From contig CAIIXF020000001.1 in the NCBI GenBank assembly GCA_903813345.2, positions 35,431,366 through 35,495,365 on the forward strand: 64,000 nt of DNA, read 5' to 3'. The position numbers and the translations under genes were made by a program. This document shows, piece by piece, positions 38,701 through 56,544 of this stretch (its first letter is position 1; every line of letters starts with the position of its first letter). The notes under the pieces were generated by a model. The model had not been told where the DNA came from. It was given only the letters and a program-made list of their open reading frames with translations, and did not search any database. Origin of the DNA: Owenia fusiformis (taxonomy: Eukaryota; Annelida; Polychaeta; Sabellida; Oweniidae).

Positions 38701-41700
38701 TGGGTGCCACATAAATCAAATCTTGTTTATGAATAAGTGTGAGGAATGGAATTGGTAGAACACTGTATATGTAGTGCAGCTTTATGAAGAACAATTGTTT
38801 AATTATTTCATTTGTGTTTGTTTTAGGTTTGATAAACATGTTCCTGTTCAAGTATGCAGATGAGAATGACACTAATGTCCCAGTTAGTTCCAAGCTATTT
38901 TATTCTGGCCAGGTATGTATTAATGTATAAGAATATTGGATTGGATTATGTTGTATAAGAACATACATAATGTATTGGGGGGGGGGGGGGTTATTTTACA
39001 GGTCAGAGATACATTGTAGGCGAGTGGGACATGGGTTAAGTTTTATAGTGGAATGGTCTGGAGATTACATTGATTGATTACATTGGGCTAAAGTATAAAC
39101 ATTTGAATGACTTCTACTTTTCTAAGTTAATTCAAAGTGTCTATCTATTTGAGGTATATAATTCAACATCAGCAGCCATTAAATTAATACCAATCTTTCA
39201 TTTTAAGTTAAGTATGAAATCTATTATTAAAGTTTGATTGTTGATTTCAGAAACCAATTCAGTTTATGCTAGTAGCCCTTGCTGCTATCTGTGTTCCATG
39301 GATCATGTTAGTAAAACCCTACATTCTCTACAAACGGAACAAGAGCAAGACAGCCGTAAGCAGATCTGAATTTTTACATTATTTGAAAAATAAAACATTC
39401 AATGGCATACACATTCTAGCATCCTCTGTTCATGGAGGTCATAATATCTCGTAAAAATCAATATGATAGCATAAAGGGCAACATTAGAAATGACAAGTAC
39501 CATACAAAATGTGTTCAATTTTTATATAGAATTATTTGAATATGTTAAAGTCTGGTAATGTATGATGACAATGATTTAACAACTCTCTTGATTGTAAATT
39601 ATAAGCCAAGCCCAAGTTGTATTCTTTTAAGCTGTCACCACTTAAATAATGAACCCTGAAGAAATTACACCACCACCAATAAGAGCATCATAATAATTCA
39701 CTTCTTTCAAAAACATGAATTAAGATGGATGATTACTTTTAGAGGTGGGTCAGGTGATATTATATAATAGGTAACTGCAGTTATTACCCGACTTATTTCT
39801 CAACCTGACCTTACCAATAACATGATCTTTCCCAAATTGAGCCATCTCCACCCTTGAACTACCACTAGAGTTTATTGTCTATCTAAAGTGTGAATTACAC
39901 TTAGCATGAGGCCACCTTACAGAAGCTAAATTGATGCTTTTAGCGACGTGCATTGATGTCTGAAGCTAATGGTGCTACCCCTAATGACCAAGATGTCATA
40001 CACCATCCTGAGCAAGTACACCAAGAAAACATTCCTGAGGAAGAGGTGAATACAATGCTTGCATCCCAACCTGACACCCCTTTTCTAGATAAAATGGCAC
40101 CACCTTAGATAAAGTTATGTCACAAATATTGATATGTCGGTCAAACGTATAGCATTTATATTGGATTTATTTTGCAGATTTGGGATGAATCAAAAAATTT
40201 TTCATTTAAAAATACAATTTTGAGACATAACTCTTATTTTGGGTTGTTGCATATCAAGAAGGGATGTCTGGTTATATAATGTAGATAAATATGTAACTAT
40301 ATCGTTTATTTTCCCACAGCATCGTAATGCCTTGTCGGTGAACAGTGGGGATATAATTACTGATGGAGAAGTTGTACATAATGATATAGTGCAGTCACAG
40401 GAGGAAGAGCCAGAAGAAGAGGTGATGATATACCACGCGGCATCCTAAATGGCTTTAATGAGTTGTTTCAAATGTTTTCAACTAAATTATATGCACTGGT
40501 ATAATCCATTTCATTAACTGCTATACCACCACGCATCCTTGTTTAACAAGGTTTTTTAATAGTTTTGGAAATGTATATTAAAAGGTGGTCTAAAATGATT
40601 TTCACACCTTTTTAGTTACGTTAGTGACACAACCTTTTAGCACCCATCCACTAAAACTGAATGGATTATGTGTATAATTTAGTGTTAGGCATATGAGACA
40701 GCACATAACACTGATTTGATTGGCTATTGTTTATGAGGGGACATTTCTTTGACATATTATGGTTCAAGTTGTCATTGGTGTGTTATTGCTCACGTGTGGA
40801 CAGTGTTTCTTAGATTGACAGATTTAGGTTTCAAAGTGGCCATAGTTTGATTTTTTGGCAATGATTCTGACTTGTCCATTTGTATGTCAACGTTGCATAT
40901 TGAAAATGTTTTGAAAAAATGTCAAAAACAATAGAACCATATTTCTTTTCAAGAGATGGAGCCCTGTTTTAATAACACATCGATCTGGTATTCTATGGAT
41001 ATCTGATTGTTAGTACATTTTCATAATGCATAAATCATACTTTATGTACAGTAAAACCTGTAAAGTGAAACACCTCTATGTAAGTGAAACACCTCCAAAA
41101 GTGGAACGATTTTCAAAGTCACGCCACCCAATCATTTATTAGCCCTATTTACACTACACGCAACACTCCAAGACGTCTTGGCTAAAACGTTTTAGAAAAA
41201 TTATGTTGAGTTTCAACCACCATTTTCAAGACGTATTACGAAATATAATTGAGTTTACACCTATTTTTCTAAAATGTCTCTGAGATATGTAGGTATACAT
41301 GTAAAATGAAAAAAGCAGTTCAGTACTGGTTGAAGGACGGTTCAGTCAATATAGCTATTCCTTTCCCGCTTCTATACTTTGTACCCGACTTTGTACTAAA
41401 GAATGCATCGGTTTCACAAAAATATGTCCCAAAGATAGCATTGCTAAAAGCATGAAAGAGAGCAGGAAGATTGTGTGCATATATTAGTGTTATGATAGAT
41501 CGCCAGGCAAATTGATTCTTCTCGATATTTTTGGGATGATATTGGGAACAAGGGATAAGACAAAAGAAAGGACCATGCGATACATGTACATGTAAACAGA
41601 TAGTTCAAATTTTTTGTTCGGTGCAACGCAAAAAACGGGCTAAGAGTTCTTAACTAAAACCGATGGATTTACACTCGCTTGTAAAACGTTTTAATGATAA

Positions 41701-44700
41701 GACGTCTTGGCTATGACTAGGGTCCTAAAACGTTTTAGCTAAGCGCTCTTAACCGAGAGCTCTTGAGAAAATCTGGATTTACATTACATTTGTAAAACGT
41801 TTTAACACTAAAACGTTTTACCCAAGACGTCTTAGGGCTCTAGTGTTATTCCAACAATTGTTAAATGAACCTCTTTAAGTGGAGACCTCCCAAGTGGAAC
41901 TCTTTAGAGGTGCCAAAGGTGTTCCTCCCATACAGGCTTTACTGTATATAAAATGGCATCTGATCATTTTTGTGACAAGTTATGTTAAGAACATTGTGCT
42001 GCAGTTTCTACATCTAGCAGGTATTCAGTTCTGTTGTCATAAAGTAGACTAGTTCTGAATATGGGTAGTTGGTGAGAATTTTGAATTCTTCAGAAGACCT
42101 GAATTCATTAAGTCACATTGATAGATGTATTGATGCTACTTTGAAGTTAAAACATATCTGCTTATCAAATCGATGTTTGATGTCTGCTGGCTTTAATAAA
42201 TGCTAAAATGTGATGTTGATATGGCATTCTTTATGATTCTGCATTTCATGGTTGAAGCCTTTTTAAAGATATCACAAAATTTCGCTCTTCTTCAGACTTC
42301 TTTGCAGTTGATATAAACATGTATTAGGATCTATCACAAAACCAGCACGTGTGGAGCATGAATAATTTTTTTTAGATTGTTTAAGTTTTAGATTGTGTAT
42401 ATTTCACCTGATTTTGTGTTTATTGTATTAGAGATGTATTTGTAGCTTGTAGGTGATTTATAGCTGGTCATAGAACTCACACATCCAGTGAACCTGTGTT
42501 AATTAGTTTATTATCCCATCGAACAAAGTTCGGAGGGATATAGGGAACGCGTTCGTCTGTCTGTCCGTTCATCCGTTTGGGCAGTAACTCAAATACCATT
42601 GGCCCGATTTTGTTCATATTTTGTATACCCTATGGGTGTAGAAGTTCTGCTCGAAAGCCGATTCTCAAAATGGCTGCTCATTTAAAAATGGCGGCCATTT
42701 TGGTGTTGATTTTACAGTAATTTAGGTGCAATATGTAAAACTGTAATAGCAATATGTTTTAAATGTAAAAAAATTATATAGGACATTAATAAAGCTAGAA
42801 ATGTAGATATTAAAGAAGCACATGGCAGCCATCTTGAAAAATGGTGGCCATCTTGAAAAATGGCGGCCTTTACCTGTTATTTAACGATTTTTGCTGTAAC
42901 TCGAAAAGTAATGTTGCGATTTTGTTCATATTTGGTATGTGAATACTGAATACCATAAGCATGGCACGCTGTCTAATGAAACTTTTGATAGAATGTGGCC
43001 ATTTTTCAAAATGGCCACCATTTTAACTTATTTTACTTTACCTCGAAAGGTAGTGGAGCGATTTTGTTCATATTTGGTATGTGATTACTATAAGCATGGC
43101 ACACTGTCTAATGACACTTTTGGAAGAAGGCGACCATTTTGAAAAATGGGGGCCATTTTAACGTATTTTACTATAACTCGAAAAGTAGTGGAGCGATTTT
43201 GTTCATATTTGGTATGTGAATACTATAAGCATGGCACACTGTCTAATGACACTTTTGGTAGAAGGCAGCCATTTTGAAAAATGGCCACCATTTTAACGTA
43301 TTTTACTATAACTCAAAAAGTAGTGGAGCGATTTTGTTCATATTTGGTATGTGAATACTATAAGCATGGCTACTTTTGGTAGAAGATGGCCATTTTGAAA
43401 AATGGCTGCCATTTTTGCTATATACCTTGTTTGTAAATATGCCAGTCATGGCTGTTCGATGGGATTTGCTACGCTTTGGTGTTGCTGTTGTCTAGTTGGT
43501 TCATATCTTCAAATTCAATACATAATAAGACAAATGACAGTGTCAGAAATCTGTTTCAAGTTACAAAACATGGATAAACATAGACCTGTATCAGAGAATT
43601 CCTCTCTATTGAACCTTTATACAGTGAACATTTTTGTTTGGCAAAATCTTTTTCCCCATTGACTCAATTCTTAATAAAATTTATTAACCTGTGTATAGTG
43701 AGCATTTAATCAAATGTTCAAATTGAAACAGGTGTGACTAACAGGGTATGTAGGTTTTAATTGCCTTGTGTCAGGCTAACTGTTTAACACCTTGATCTGC
43801 TATTAGATTGTATTAAAATAATTTCTTGTGTTTACCAATTACAAAACTTGAAGGTATTGAAATTGACCAAAGAAATAAGTCATTTGAATATTCCATTTCT
43901 TTAAACTTTTTAAAAACACATGTCTCCATATGCTATTTGACAAAACAAGACAGGAAACACCATTAGTAGTGAACACCTACCTACAGTGAACATTTTTATC
44001 TGCAACAAATCGTCCCTTCACTATTATAAGGTTCTAACTACCAATATGGGTCAAATGCATGTGAAAGTGGATTCCTCCTAAATTCACCATGCTCTTTTCA
44101 AAAATCAAGGTTATAAATCTGTATCTCAATTAAAAATAGGAGACTTCTAATGCAATAAGGTTCTATGTCCTTCATTTGAAAAATATGATTACTGCTATAT
44201 GGAGATAAAACTTTTTAGCATTCAATGTCATGATTCAAATTGGAGATAAAACCTTTTTACATTTAATGACATAGTGTATACAGTGTGACACAGACAAAAT
44301 GACACCCACCCACATAATGTTGCATAACTTTTTTATCTGGATGATATCTGACTTGACCTTTTGCATAGTAAAACCTTACTCCATGGAGCAGCCCCACAGG
44401 ATGCACCTTTATGAGTATTATAAGATGTGTCATCTATTCCTTTGCAGGAGCGCCTGGATTTTACACAAAATGCCACCCTCCTTTTAAAGCAGAATTTTGT
44501 AAAAATGTTATCATGCCTTATCATGTTTGCTTTGGATATATAAAAGGGTCACTCGTCGCAATATCATGGCTTGCTTCTTTAAAAATAGCTTTATCTCATT
44601 GAAAAGCCCTCTATTCCAGGGTAAGAAAAGGTTCTCCATCAATTAAACTCATTGTTGCGTTACAGACGCAAAAGGTTCTATTTCCAAAAGCATTTTTTAA

Positions 44701-46560
44701 AAAAGGTAGCCTTAAACATTGACATTTCTTGCCATCCTGATCAGGAATGATTCATCTTGGCTATATAATGCATGAGCATTCTTGTCAAAATTCTACTTTA
44801 CTGTATCACAAAGATAGAGGAACCTAAATGTTTGTTCTCCATTTTCTCAAATATGGTACATGAGGACATAGAATCTTTTAATACTAGATCGACGAAATGT
44901 TCACAATACCCAAGTTTTACTGTATGGTGTCAATTAGAGGTGTCACGGATACCCGATTTTGTTCCGATCCGCAGAATTATGCCCTCGGAACGGAACACGG
45001 AACAAAAATTAAGAATTTCAGTTCGGTTCTGGAACAAGGACATTTTACCCTTTCACATCTTCTGGCCCTTGAATCTCCACAAAACAGCATTTTTCTTTCA
45101 ATCTTTTTACTCCATCTCTTTGAAGAGTTTTGAAGAGCTTTTCACTACCAAAAAGACCTAGATGTTAAAATTATTTTAATTTAATACATGCAGTCACTCT
45201 GTTCCGTTCCGAAGCAAAATGTTCCGAACCGAACTTTTCCGAATTTTTTCTGTTCCGTGACATCTCTAGTGTCAATACATTGTATGCACTTATTTCTTAC
45301 AAAATGTTTTGTACACTTTATTTGTGTATTTGCTAAACATGTTTTGATTCCCCATCGATATCACTTCACATGCAATAAAATATAATTGAAAAGTACACAA
45401 ATGTAATATATCTATAATTTATACCAAAACTGTTATTCTACTAATATTCACGCAGTTATAAGTTTTGCATATCCTTGATTTTGAATGATATCAGTTTTAT
45501 CAACAGCCTGACTTCAATATGTCATCTATAAGACACAATGGAAGATTCTTATATAAGAGTATTTAGAATAGAAGGATTTTCAGTTTAATTAAAGTAAACA
45601 TTATTGTATTTCAGTTCCAAATAGGAGAGGTGGTGATTATCCAGGTTATCCATACAATTGAGTTCTGTCTTGGTTGTATCTCCAACACTGCATCCTATCT
45701 GAGATTGTGGGCATTGAGTCTTGCTCATGCAGGTAAGAAACAAATAAATACATGTATATTGATACAGTATGTTTAACTATTTGATGTGCTTCTTAGGGTC
45801 TTAAAGCATTCACATAACATTAATTTCGTTAACTGGTGCTATACCATATTAGTCAACGGAACTGGATGTTTTAATTGATTGAAACATATAAGATTAACTC
45901 ATGCTCTTGTTTATACTCAACTTTGAATGTTTCAGAGTTATCTGATGTCCTGTGGTCAATGGTGTTTAGAGTTGGGCTGTCAATAAATGGCTGGGCAGGA
46001 GCTGCTGTCCTCATATTTGTGTTTATCTTCTGGTCTGTTCTCACCCTGGCTGTCCTGCTCGTCATGGAGGGACTCTCTGCATTCCTGCATGCGATTCGTC
46101 TTCACTGGTAAGAATCTCACCCCATGAGGAATATGTCTCAATGGGCATCATTTGAAACATGGTGGAGCATGTGGATGACACTCTACATTGGAAAACAATG
46201 TCAGAAATTATTATTACTTCATTTTTAAGAGAAAGCTATACACAAGATGACGTCCATCTAGGTGTTCAGAATGCTCCTTCATTTTTATGCTGCCAATGTT
46301 TTGGAATTCATTTGCATCTTAAACCATTGATGACTCCATCTTAGTCTGAGTATGTCTGTTGGAGAAATTATCTCTCCTTTAAATATTGTTCTTTCATTTG
46401 TAATTTTGTTCATTGTTTGAAAAAGAGCACCATTAACTTGTTTTCATTTCTTTATTCCAGGATTGAGTTCCAGAATAAGTTCTATACAGGGATGGGGTAC
46501 AAGTTTGTACCATTCTCCTTTGACCAGATCCTAGAAACGTCACACATCGAGGCAGAATAG
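29797..46560 (+). CDS. ATP6V0A1: V-type H+-ATPase V0 subunit a (116 kDa), 21 exons, complete
   Basis: Membrane stator of the proton pump. Its cytosolic N-terminal half contacts V1, and its membrane half provides the proton half-channels. Coding exons: 29797-29913, 30559-30637, 30946-31043, 31348-31476, 32854-32960 (5a) or 34072-34157 (5b), 34638-34764, 35117-35293, 35583-35795, 36146-36296, 36556-36695, 36971-37116, 37510-37636, 37989-38107, 38473-38627, 38827-38912, 39251-39355, 39944-40045 (17) and/or 40320-40421 (18), 45615-45732, 45936-46107, 46461-46560. With 5a and one of 17/18 the protein is 855 aa (human a1 about 837). Motifs: [17 protein letters not shown] (7-23), [50 protein letters not shown], and [12 protein letters not shown], whose Arg (about 756) is the essential proton-path arginine. 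Strong Kozak context (A at -3, G at +4). The paralogue assignment (a1 rather than a2-a4) is by overall resemblance. Confidence 0.96.
32854..32960 (+). CDS. ATP6V0A1: V0a alternative exon 5a
   Basis: 107 nt, entering in phase 0 and leaving with two bases. It encodes [19 protein letters not shown]... ending RLG, matching the vertebrate a1 segment (MADPDLLEE...RLG). The acceptor is CACCAG and the donor GTGAGA. It occupies the same slot as exon 5b. Confidence 0.9.
34072..34157 (+). CDS. ATP6V0A1: V0a alternative exon 5b
   Basis: 86 nt with acceptor TTAACAG and donor GTAACA, phase 0 in and +2 out like 5a. It encodes [19 protein letters not shown]... ending QLG, which splices in frame to GFVAGVI. 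Using 5a and 5b together shifts the frame and reaches a TAG at the end of 5b, so only one can be used. Recognised from splice signals and frame, not from a known homologue. Confidence 0.7.
35802..36075. repeat. Partial CAGTGATCTCC-family repeat in V0a intron 8
   Basis: CAGTGATCTCC starts 6 bp after the exon 8 donor GTAAGT. Further in (about 35950-36075) are CAACTGGGACAAG and ACCCAGTTGA motifs like those of the 23622-23847 copy. The right end is undefined. Confidence 0.45.
38108..38109 (+). other. ATP6V0A1: GC splice donor of V0a intron 13
   Basis: Exon 13 ends AACCATAG followed by GCATGT. Joining to the acceptor before ACACTTTAAG gives [12 protein letters not shown], matching the family (FNHIYFKKPLNI). 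The nearest GT (38112) would put a stop right after the junction. A GC-AG intron is therefore the simplest reading. Confidence 0.75.
39944..40045 (+). CDS. ATP6V0A1: V0a duplicated exon 17
   Basis: 102 nt, phase 0 to 0, encoding 34 aa from [10 protein letters not shown] to IPEEE. It aligns without gaps to exon 18 with 12 identical positions, including the shared ends (position 2 Arg, and PEEE). It encodes the hydrophilic cytosolic loop that follows [11 protein letters not shown]. Confidence 0.85.
40320..40421 (+). CDS. ATP6V0A1: V0a duplicated exon 18
   Basis: 102 nt, phase 0 to 0, encoding 34 aa from [10 protein letters not shown] to EPEEE. Same length, phase and ends as exon 17. If the donor GTGATG is not used, the frame reads VMIYHAAS and stops at 40446-40448, which would truncate the protein before the last membrane segments. 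Confidence 0.85.
41049..41944. mobile_element. TA-flanked inverted-repeat element in V0a intron 18, with a nested element
   Basis: The ends are CAGTAAAACCTGTAAAGTG and the inverse of CAGTAAAGCCTGTATGGGAG, flanked by TA (41047-41048, 41945-41946). GTGGAAC and AACACCTC motifs sit near both ends. The interior (about 41150-41850) has its own inverted pair, AAGACGTCTTGGCTAAAACG and its near inverse, so a second element is probably nested. No transposase. Confidence 0.75.
42512..43500 (+). mobile_element. Repeat element copy 2 (ATCCCATCGAAC family), V0a intron 18
   Basis: It runs from TTATCCCATCGAAC to GTTCGATGGGATTTGCTACG and beyond. It matches the outer parts of copy 1 and lacks the 4.1 kb palindrome. 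The interior holds about four roughly 125-160-bp repeats built of GAGCGATTTTGTTCATATTTG and ATGGCCACCATTTTAAC. A CGAACnnnGTTCG hairpin lies near the left end. Confidence 0.8.
44935..45268. mobile_element. hAT-type MITE with 8-bp duplication
   Basis: GTGTCAAT at 44927-44934 is repeated at 45269-45276. The 334-bp insert starts TAGAGGTGTCACGG and ends with the inverse of TAGAGATGTCACGG; GTTCCG/CGGAAC motifs recur throughout. In V0a intron 18. Confidence 0.9.
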
Positions 46561-48070
46561 AAACCAGAGCCAAAAACCTCCTAAGGGAATATAAACACAT
46601 GGAATTCATATTCCCTCCTTGAAATTAGCTGATTTACTTGCTAGTTATTTGGGACAATATTCACCCATTTGTCTGTTTTCTGCTGTAATAGCAATTCTGG
46701 ACTCTCTTGGATTTTTCTTTCATGATGTCAATGTATGAGTGGTGCATCATAGCATTATACCAACAAACAAATAAATTGGAAGTACTATAAATCATTATGT
46801 GTCTATATTATACTGATTTTGTAAATGTATCATTCTGTATAAATCTTGTGAAAGAGACATTTAAGGTGATTGATGCATCAGGGATATATTGTAAAGGTAG
46901 TCACCTGTGTGGTCTTCCCTTCTGTATTAGATTACATTGTGAGGTCACAGTAATGTACATTGTGAGGTCACAAGGAGCAGTAATTTCAAATGTAGAAAAT
47001 TGTGGAAGGTAATGTGACTTTCCAGGTACTAGTTGTTATTCAAAGTTGGTGGAATTTTTCCAGCATTTATCATGTTGTTTTTATTCAGCTCATGTTGAGT
47101 AAAATCAGTAAAATGGTGCATAATATAATAGTAAATATATATATATAAGTATCAGTACTTGAATAGATTGTGGCTTACTCATGATGTTCAATGAAAAATT
47201 GTTAGGTTGAGTTGTAACCTGGAGGCATGATCTATTCAAGTCTTGGTACTCTGCAGTTAGTTAGGGGTGGTGTCCAAATGAGTGCATTTGTGAAAATTTA
47301 GTTTAAAGTTTAGTAGGGTTAAACCTGACCCCCTCATTACCAAGGTGAAAATGCTAATTTGCTGTTGTCTTGGATTAATTAAACAGTCATTTACCCTGTC
47401 TCACTTTGACAAAATTATTTTCCTTCTTCCACAACTATTCATATTTGAACATCATTCATTTAGACACCATCCCCCATGAATGTTAAAATATTTATTATCA
47501 ATGGAGTAATGTAAAATGTGACTGTTTTGTGATATTCCCTATTAGATATTCATGAAATAGGCTTCAATCAGATTTTGAACTTTGAAATTAATATGGATTT
47601 CTATCCAATCCCGAAGCAGAAACCATGACAATGTTTTAAATAAATTAGGTATGTCACTATTCAAAATTATTATAATCCATATATACTATATACTAAAACA
47701 TGCTGACCAATCCTGATAGGTTTCACAATTGTATTGATTATGTTAGGCTATTACTTCTATAGTTTCTTTATATAGGTGATACTTTATTTTTGACAATTAC
47801 TTCTAAGCCTAGTCTGTTAATTGGCATTTATATAGGTGCTATGCTAATTTCACAAGCGCCTCGTGCGCTCTTTGGCAAATTTACCATATAGGTGTTAGAA
47901 TTTCAAAATTACACTGAAAATGTTATTAGAATTGTTAATGTATCTCTGTTATGTACATGTTTGGAATAAAGTAATGAATGTTGTAAATAATGCTATAGTT
48001 TAGTATTGTTTTCAAGCATTTTCCTGGTTTGGATCTAGAATGGTCCTTTCCTAAAGCAGAATAACTGTTT
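46561..48070 (+). other. ATP6V0A1: V0a 3' UTR and flank
   Basis: AATAAA occurs near 46769 and at 47965-47970. Either could end the transcript, giving a 3' UTR of about 0.2 or 1.4 kb. No other gene is seen. Confidence 0.45.
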
Positions 48071-48229
48071 CAGTGATCCAGCATTAAAGCAGTATCCACC
48101 TGAAAATCCATTTGCACCTACTTGAAAATGAGAAATATCATGAAAAATTGGCATATTTTGATAAATGGTCTGAATTGAGAAAATGAGAACTTTGCGCCCA
48201 CCTGAGAAAGAATCCTGGGGAGATCACTG
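48071..48229. mobile_element. CAGTGATCTCCCC-family MITE
   Basis: It starts CAGTGATCCAGC and ends GGGGAGATCACTG, and is the inverse of the copy at 29535-29741. No target duplication could be confirmed. Confidence 0.7.
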
Positions 48230-51068
48230 TGTTCTTTGGTAAATTATAGAAAATATTCAAAACATCCAGACTATTATTGCTTCATGAAAAGCAACATCTG
48301 AAAAACCAACTATTGCAAGTGCCTAATATAATATGGATTATAGTGTGAAAACACAAGGGCAACAATTAAAAAACTTTCAGACCTTTAATACATTTCAAAT
48401 TTTTGCCATCAATAGCTACAAAGTCATTCATGATGTATTTTCTGTTCGGGGAACTGGGGATTGTGTAAAACAAAATGTGTTCATGTTTTAACTAGTTTCG
48501 CTGAAACAGAAATTTCTGCCTTGGTCTTTAGCACATTGTAATTATACTCCATGGAGCAACTCCACAAGAGGTTTCAGATGATTACCTCAACAAAATGCAA
48601 AAGAGTAAGAGATCGATAGTAAAATGATTCTGTAAAGAATTTGTCTAAAAAATTTTAACACATGGACAGACATGCAAGTTAAAGATTTCATCGACCCACC
48701 ACCATATGAGCCAAAAATACGGTACTAGTAGAAGAAAGGCAGAGATCTCTTGTTTCATCTATTTTAGTTCAAGATATCAAAAAATATACTTTTAATTGCT
48801 TCAAGCAAAACCAACATAATTTGGTAGTTTTCATTCAATACAATAGGATTTTATATTTCTATATAATATTCATAAATATACAATATTCATATTAAATGAA
48901 CAATAATTTTCATTTCTAACCATACCCAACAAATAGACAATGTTTTTCAAAATACATCTTAAAAATATGTACATTTTACATACAAGAGAGTAATATCTAA
49001 GTAAAGAGTGATACACTTAAACTAAAATTCTACATTTTCCAATTTCAACTGTAAGAGGAATGTTTTTTTCGTTCAAAAGAACAGACATTTCAAAAATATG
49101 GCAAAATATATCTTCAATGCAGGACGGAGAAGGTGTACAGACAAATCTAGACTAGTTTAGATTTACAATAAAATAATTGTATCTCAAAATGGCACTGTCT
49201 GGGGTTTTAACAATGTATTGTGAGCTATATGAAATATACTGTTATTAAGCTTTATTTGAAATGCCTAAATCTAAAAGGCAGGGTGGTGAAATGAAGTTGT
49301 GTGGCTATTTGATTAGAGGGTCAGCTGATTACTTCAGAATGCTAAAGCAAAATAAATCCATGATTTAATTTTGAGTAGATTCCCTAAATCCTTATGACAC
49401 ACCCTGTACAAGCATCTACAATTTTCGTGATTTGAGGTCAGACATACAGACAGTGCCTCTTTAAAATTTGGATGGAATTGGAAAGTCAAGAAATACCATG
49501 TACCAGTAAAAAAACATACATATAGTGGACATTCATGAGTAAAATACATGTAGATATATACATGTAATAGTCTTTATATTAAATATAGATGTAATCTGAT
49601 GTTGTAAAAACAACATGAAGCAATAATAACATTATGCTTCTTTAATATCACAATGGTGGAAATGAAAATGAGTATCAGACTAAACATAGGAATAAATACA
49701 TTCTTTATCATAGTTCTCCCTAAATCTGTTGAAATTTCTTGAGTATCAGTTGAAAAGATAATTCTAATTTGTCCTGAGCTTTTAGACCCTACTTTTCATA
49801 CAATAAAACCTCACATTGGGAACACCTAATTTCCTTATATATATAAGAGGTGTTCATTGATTACATTTGTCTCTGTAACTTACAATACATTTAATACAAC
49901 ACTGTATTTGTATTACTTAATACAAGTAAGATATTTTCATGTTTTTTAGAGTTAAATCAATGGATGAGTAAAGCGAGAGTAATATAGGGTGAACCATTAG
50001 CTCCAATGGTGTGAGGCATGCAGGGATGCGGGGATGCAGTGATATCATTGTTACTAGCTGCAAGATGCCTTATATTCGGATTTTTAATCCATTCAGTTGC
50101 CAAATTACATCTAAAATATAAGCTTAACAAAAAATCATAAAATAAAGCACAAGCAAGTTTAAATATACAATAAGCCAAAATCAGATCATATACTGTAAGC
50201 ATTGCAGGCAGAAACACTAAAAGTCTACTGAATTTACAAAATAAACAACTAAAAGCTAGGAGAAAGGGCTTATAAAAATATTACACTGTCATACCTGTCT
50301 CTACATGACAAAATGGATTTATTTTTGTATACGCATAATAATCCATGAAGTCTCATACACTTTTGCTTTTAGCTCTACTGACACAATACTAATATGTTAA
50401 TGTGTAAAATAAGTGATTTGGGATATTGAATTCAAGTTTTGATTCTCTAAGATCATAAGTTCTCTTATATTCTTTGATCACTGTCTTGATATCCAAAGAG
50501 CATGAGTCTAATCTGTTTGGATCCTGATCTTCGAGAATCAAAACCACTTATTGTTATATAATCAGATCTTAATGTTGAGGAGCTGTGTACATATTTCAAA
50601 ATAAAAGTTGAAAAAAGAACTTTGCAGGCAAAGTGAGGAAAAACCTCTTTTACTGCCGCTGAATACTAAAACAAACAAAAATGATCCAAAATTTGCATCC
50701 TCCGATCACAGGGCTTCAAATCCAGAATACATTCTTTCTTTTTACCCCCTGCGATAAGCAGTTAGCATTTCCCCAATTAAGAACTCGCAATCTAATTGGC
50801 TGTCGCAACACTGCGACAGAAATCATGTATAAGTCATTGCGCATAATTAGATCACATGATTCAGTTTAATCGGGCGCTTCCAAATTTGTTATTGCAGGGG
50901 GAAGATAAGAAGGAGGTACGGATTCTGGATACCTGCTTAGGAGGATGAAAATTTGTAACCCAGCCCCTTTATAGCTGAGGTTTGTACTAAACTGTGCTGC
51001 AGGCATTGTAATGAGTGTATGTTGTAGTGATGTATGCACTTGCCGGTTCAGTGAACTATACTAGAAAA
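48230..51068. other. Intergenic between the V0a and CAPSL-like genes
   Basis: No protein-coding gene recognised. Minor repeats: a CACATTGGGAACACC/GGTGTTC piece at 49805-49855 that resembles the ends of the 41049 element, and an inverted TTTTGATTCTC pair at about 50430-50550. Confidence 0.5.

Positions 51069-56544
<5,476 letters not shown>

Noticed and set aside
43402-43662. 86-codon open frame
   Set aside because: It starts inside repeat copy 2 and runs out of it; the same sequence is decayed in copy 1.
44772-45161. 129-codon open frame
   Set aside because: It overlaps the hAT MITE (44935-45268), has no recognisable motif, and lies in a V0a intron.
50681-50869. 62-codon open frame upstream of the CAPSL 3' end
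   Set aside because: Length is within chance, and no conserved motif was seen.
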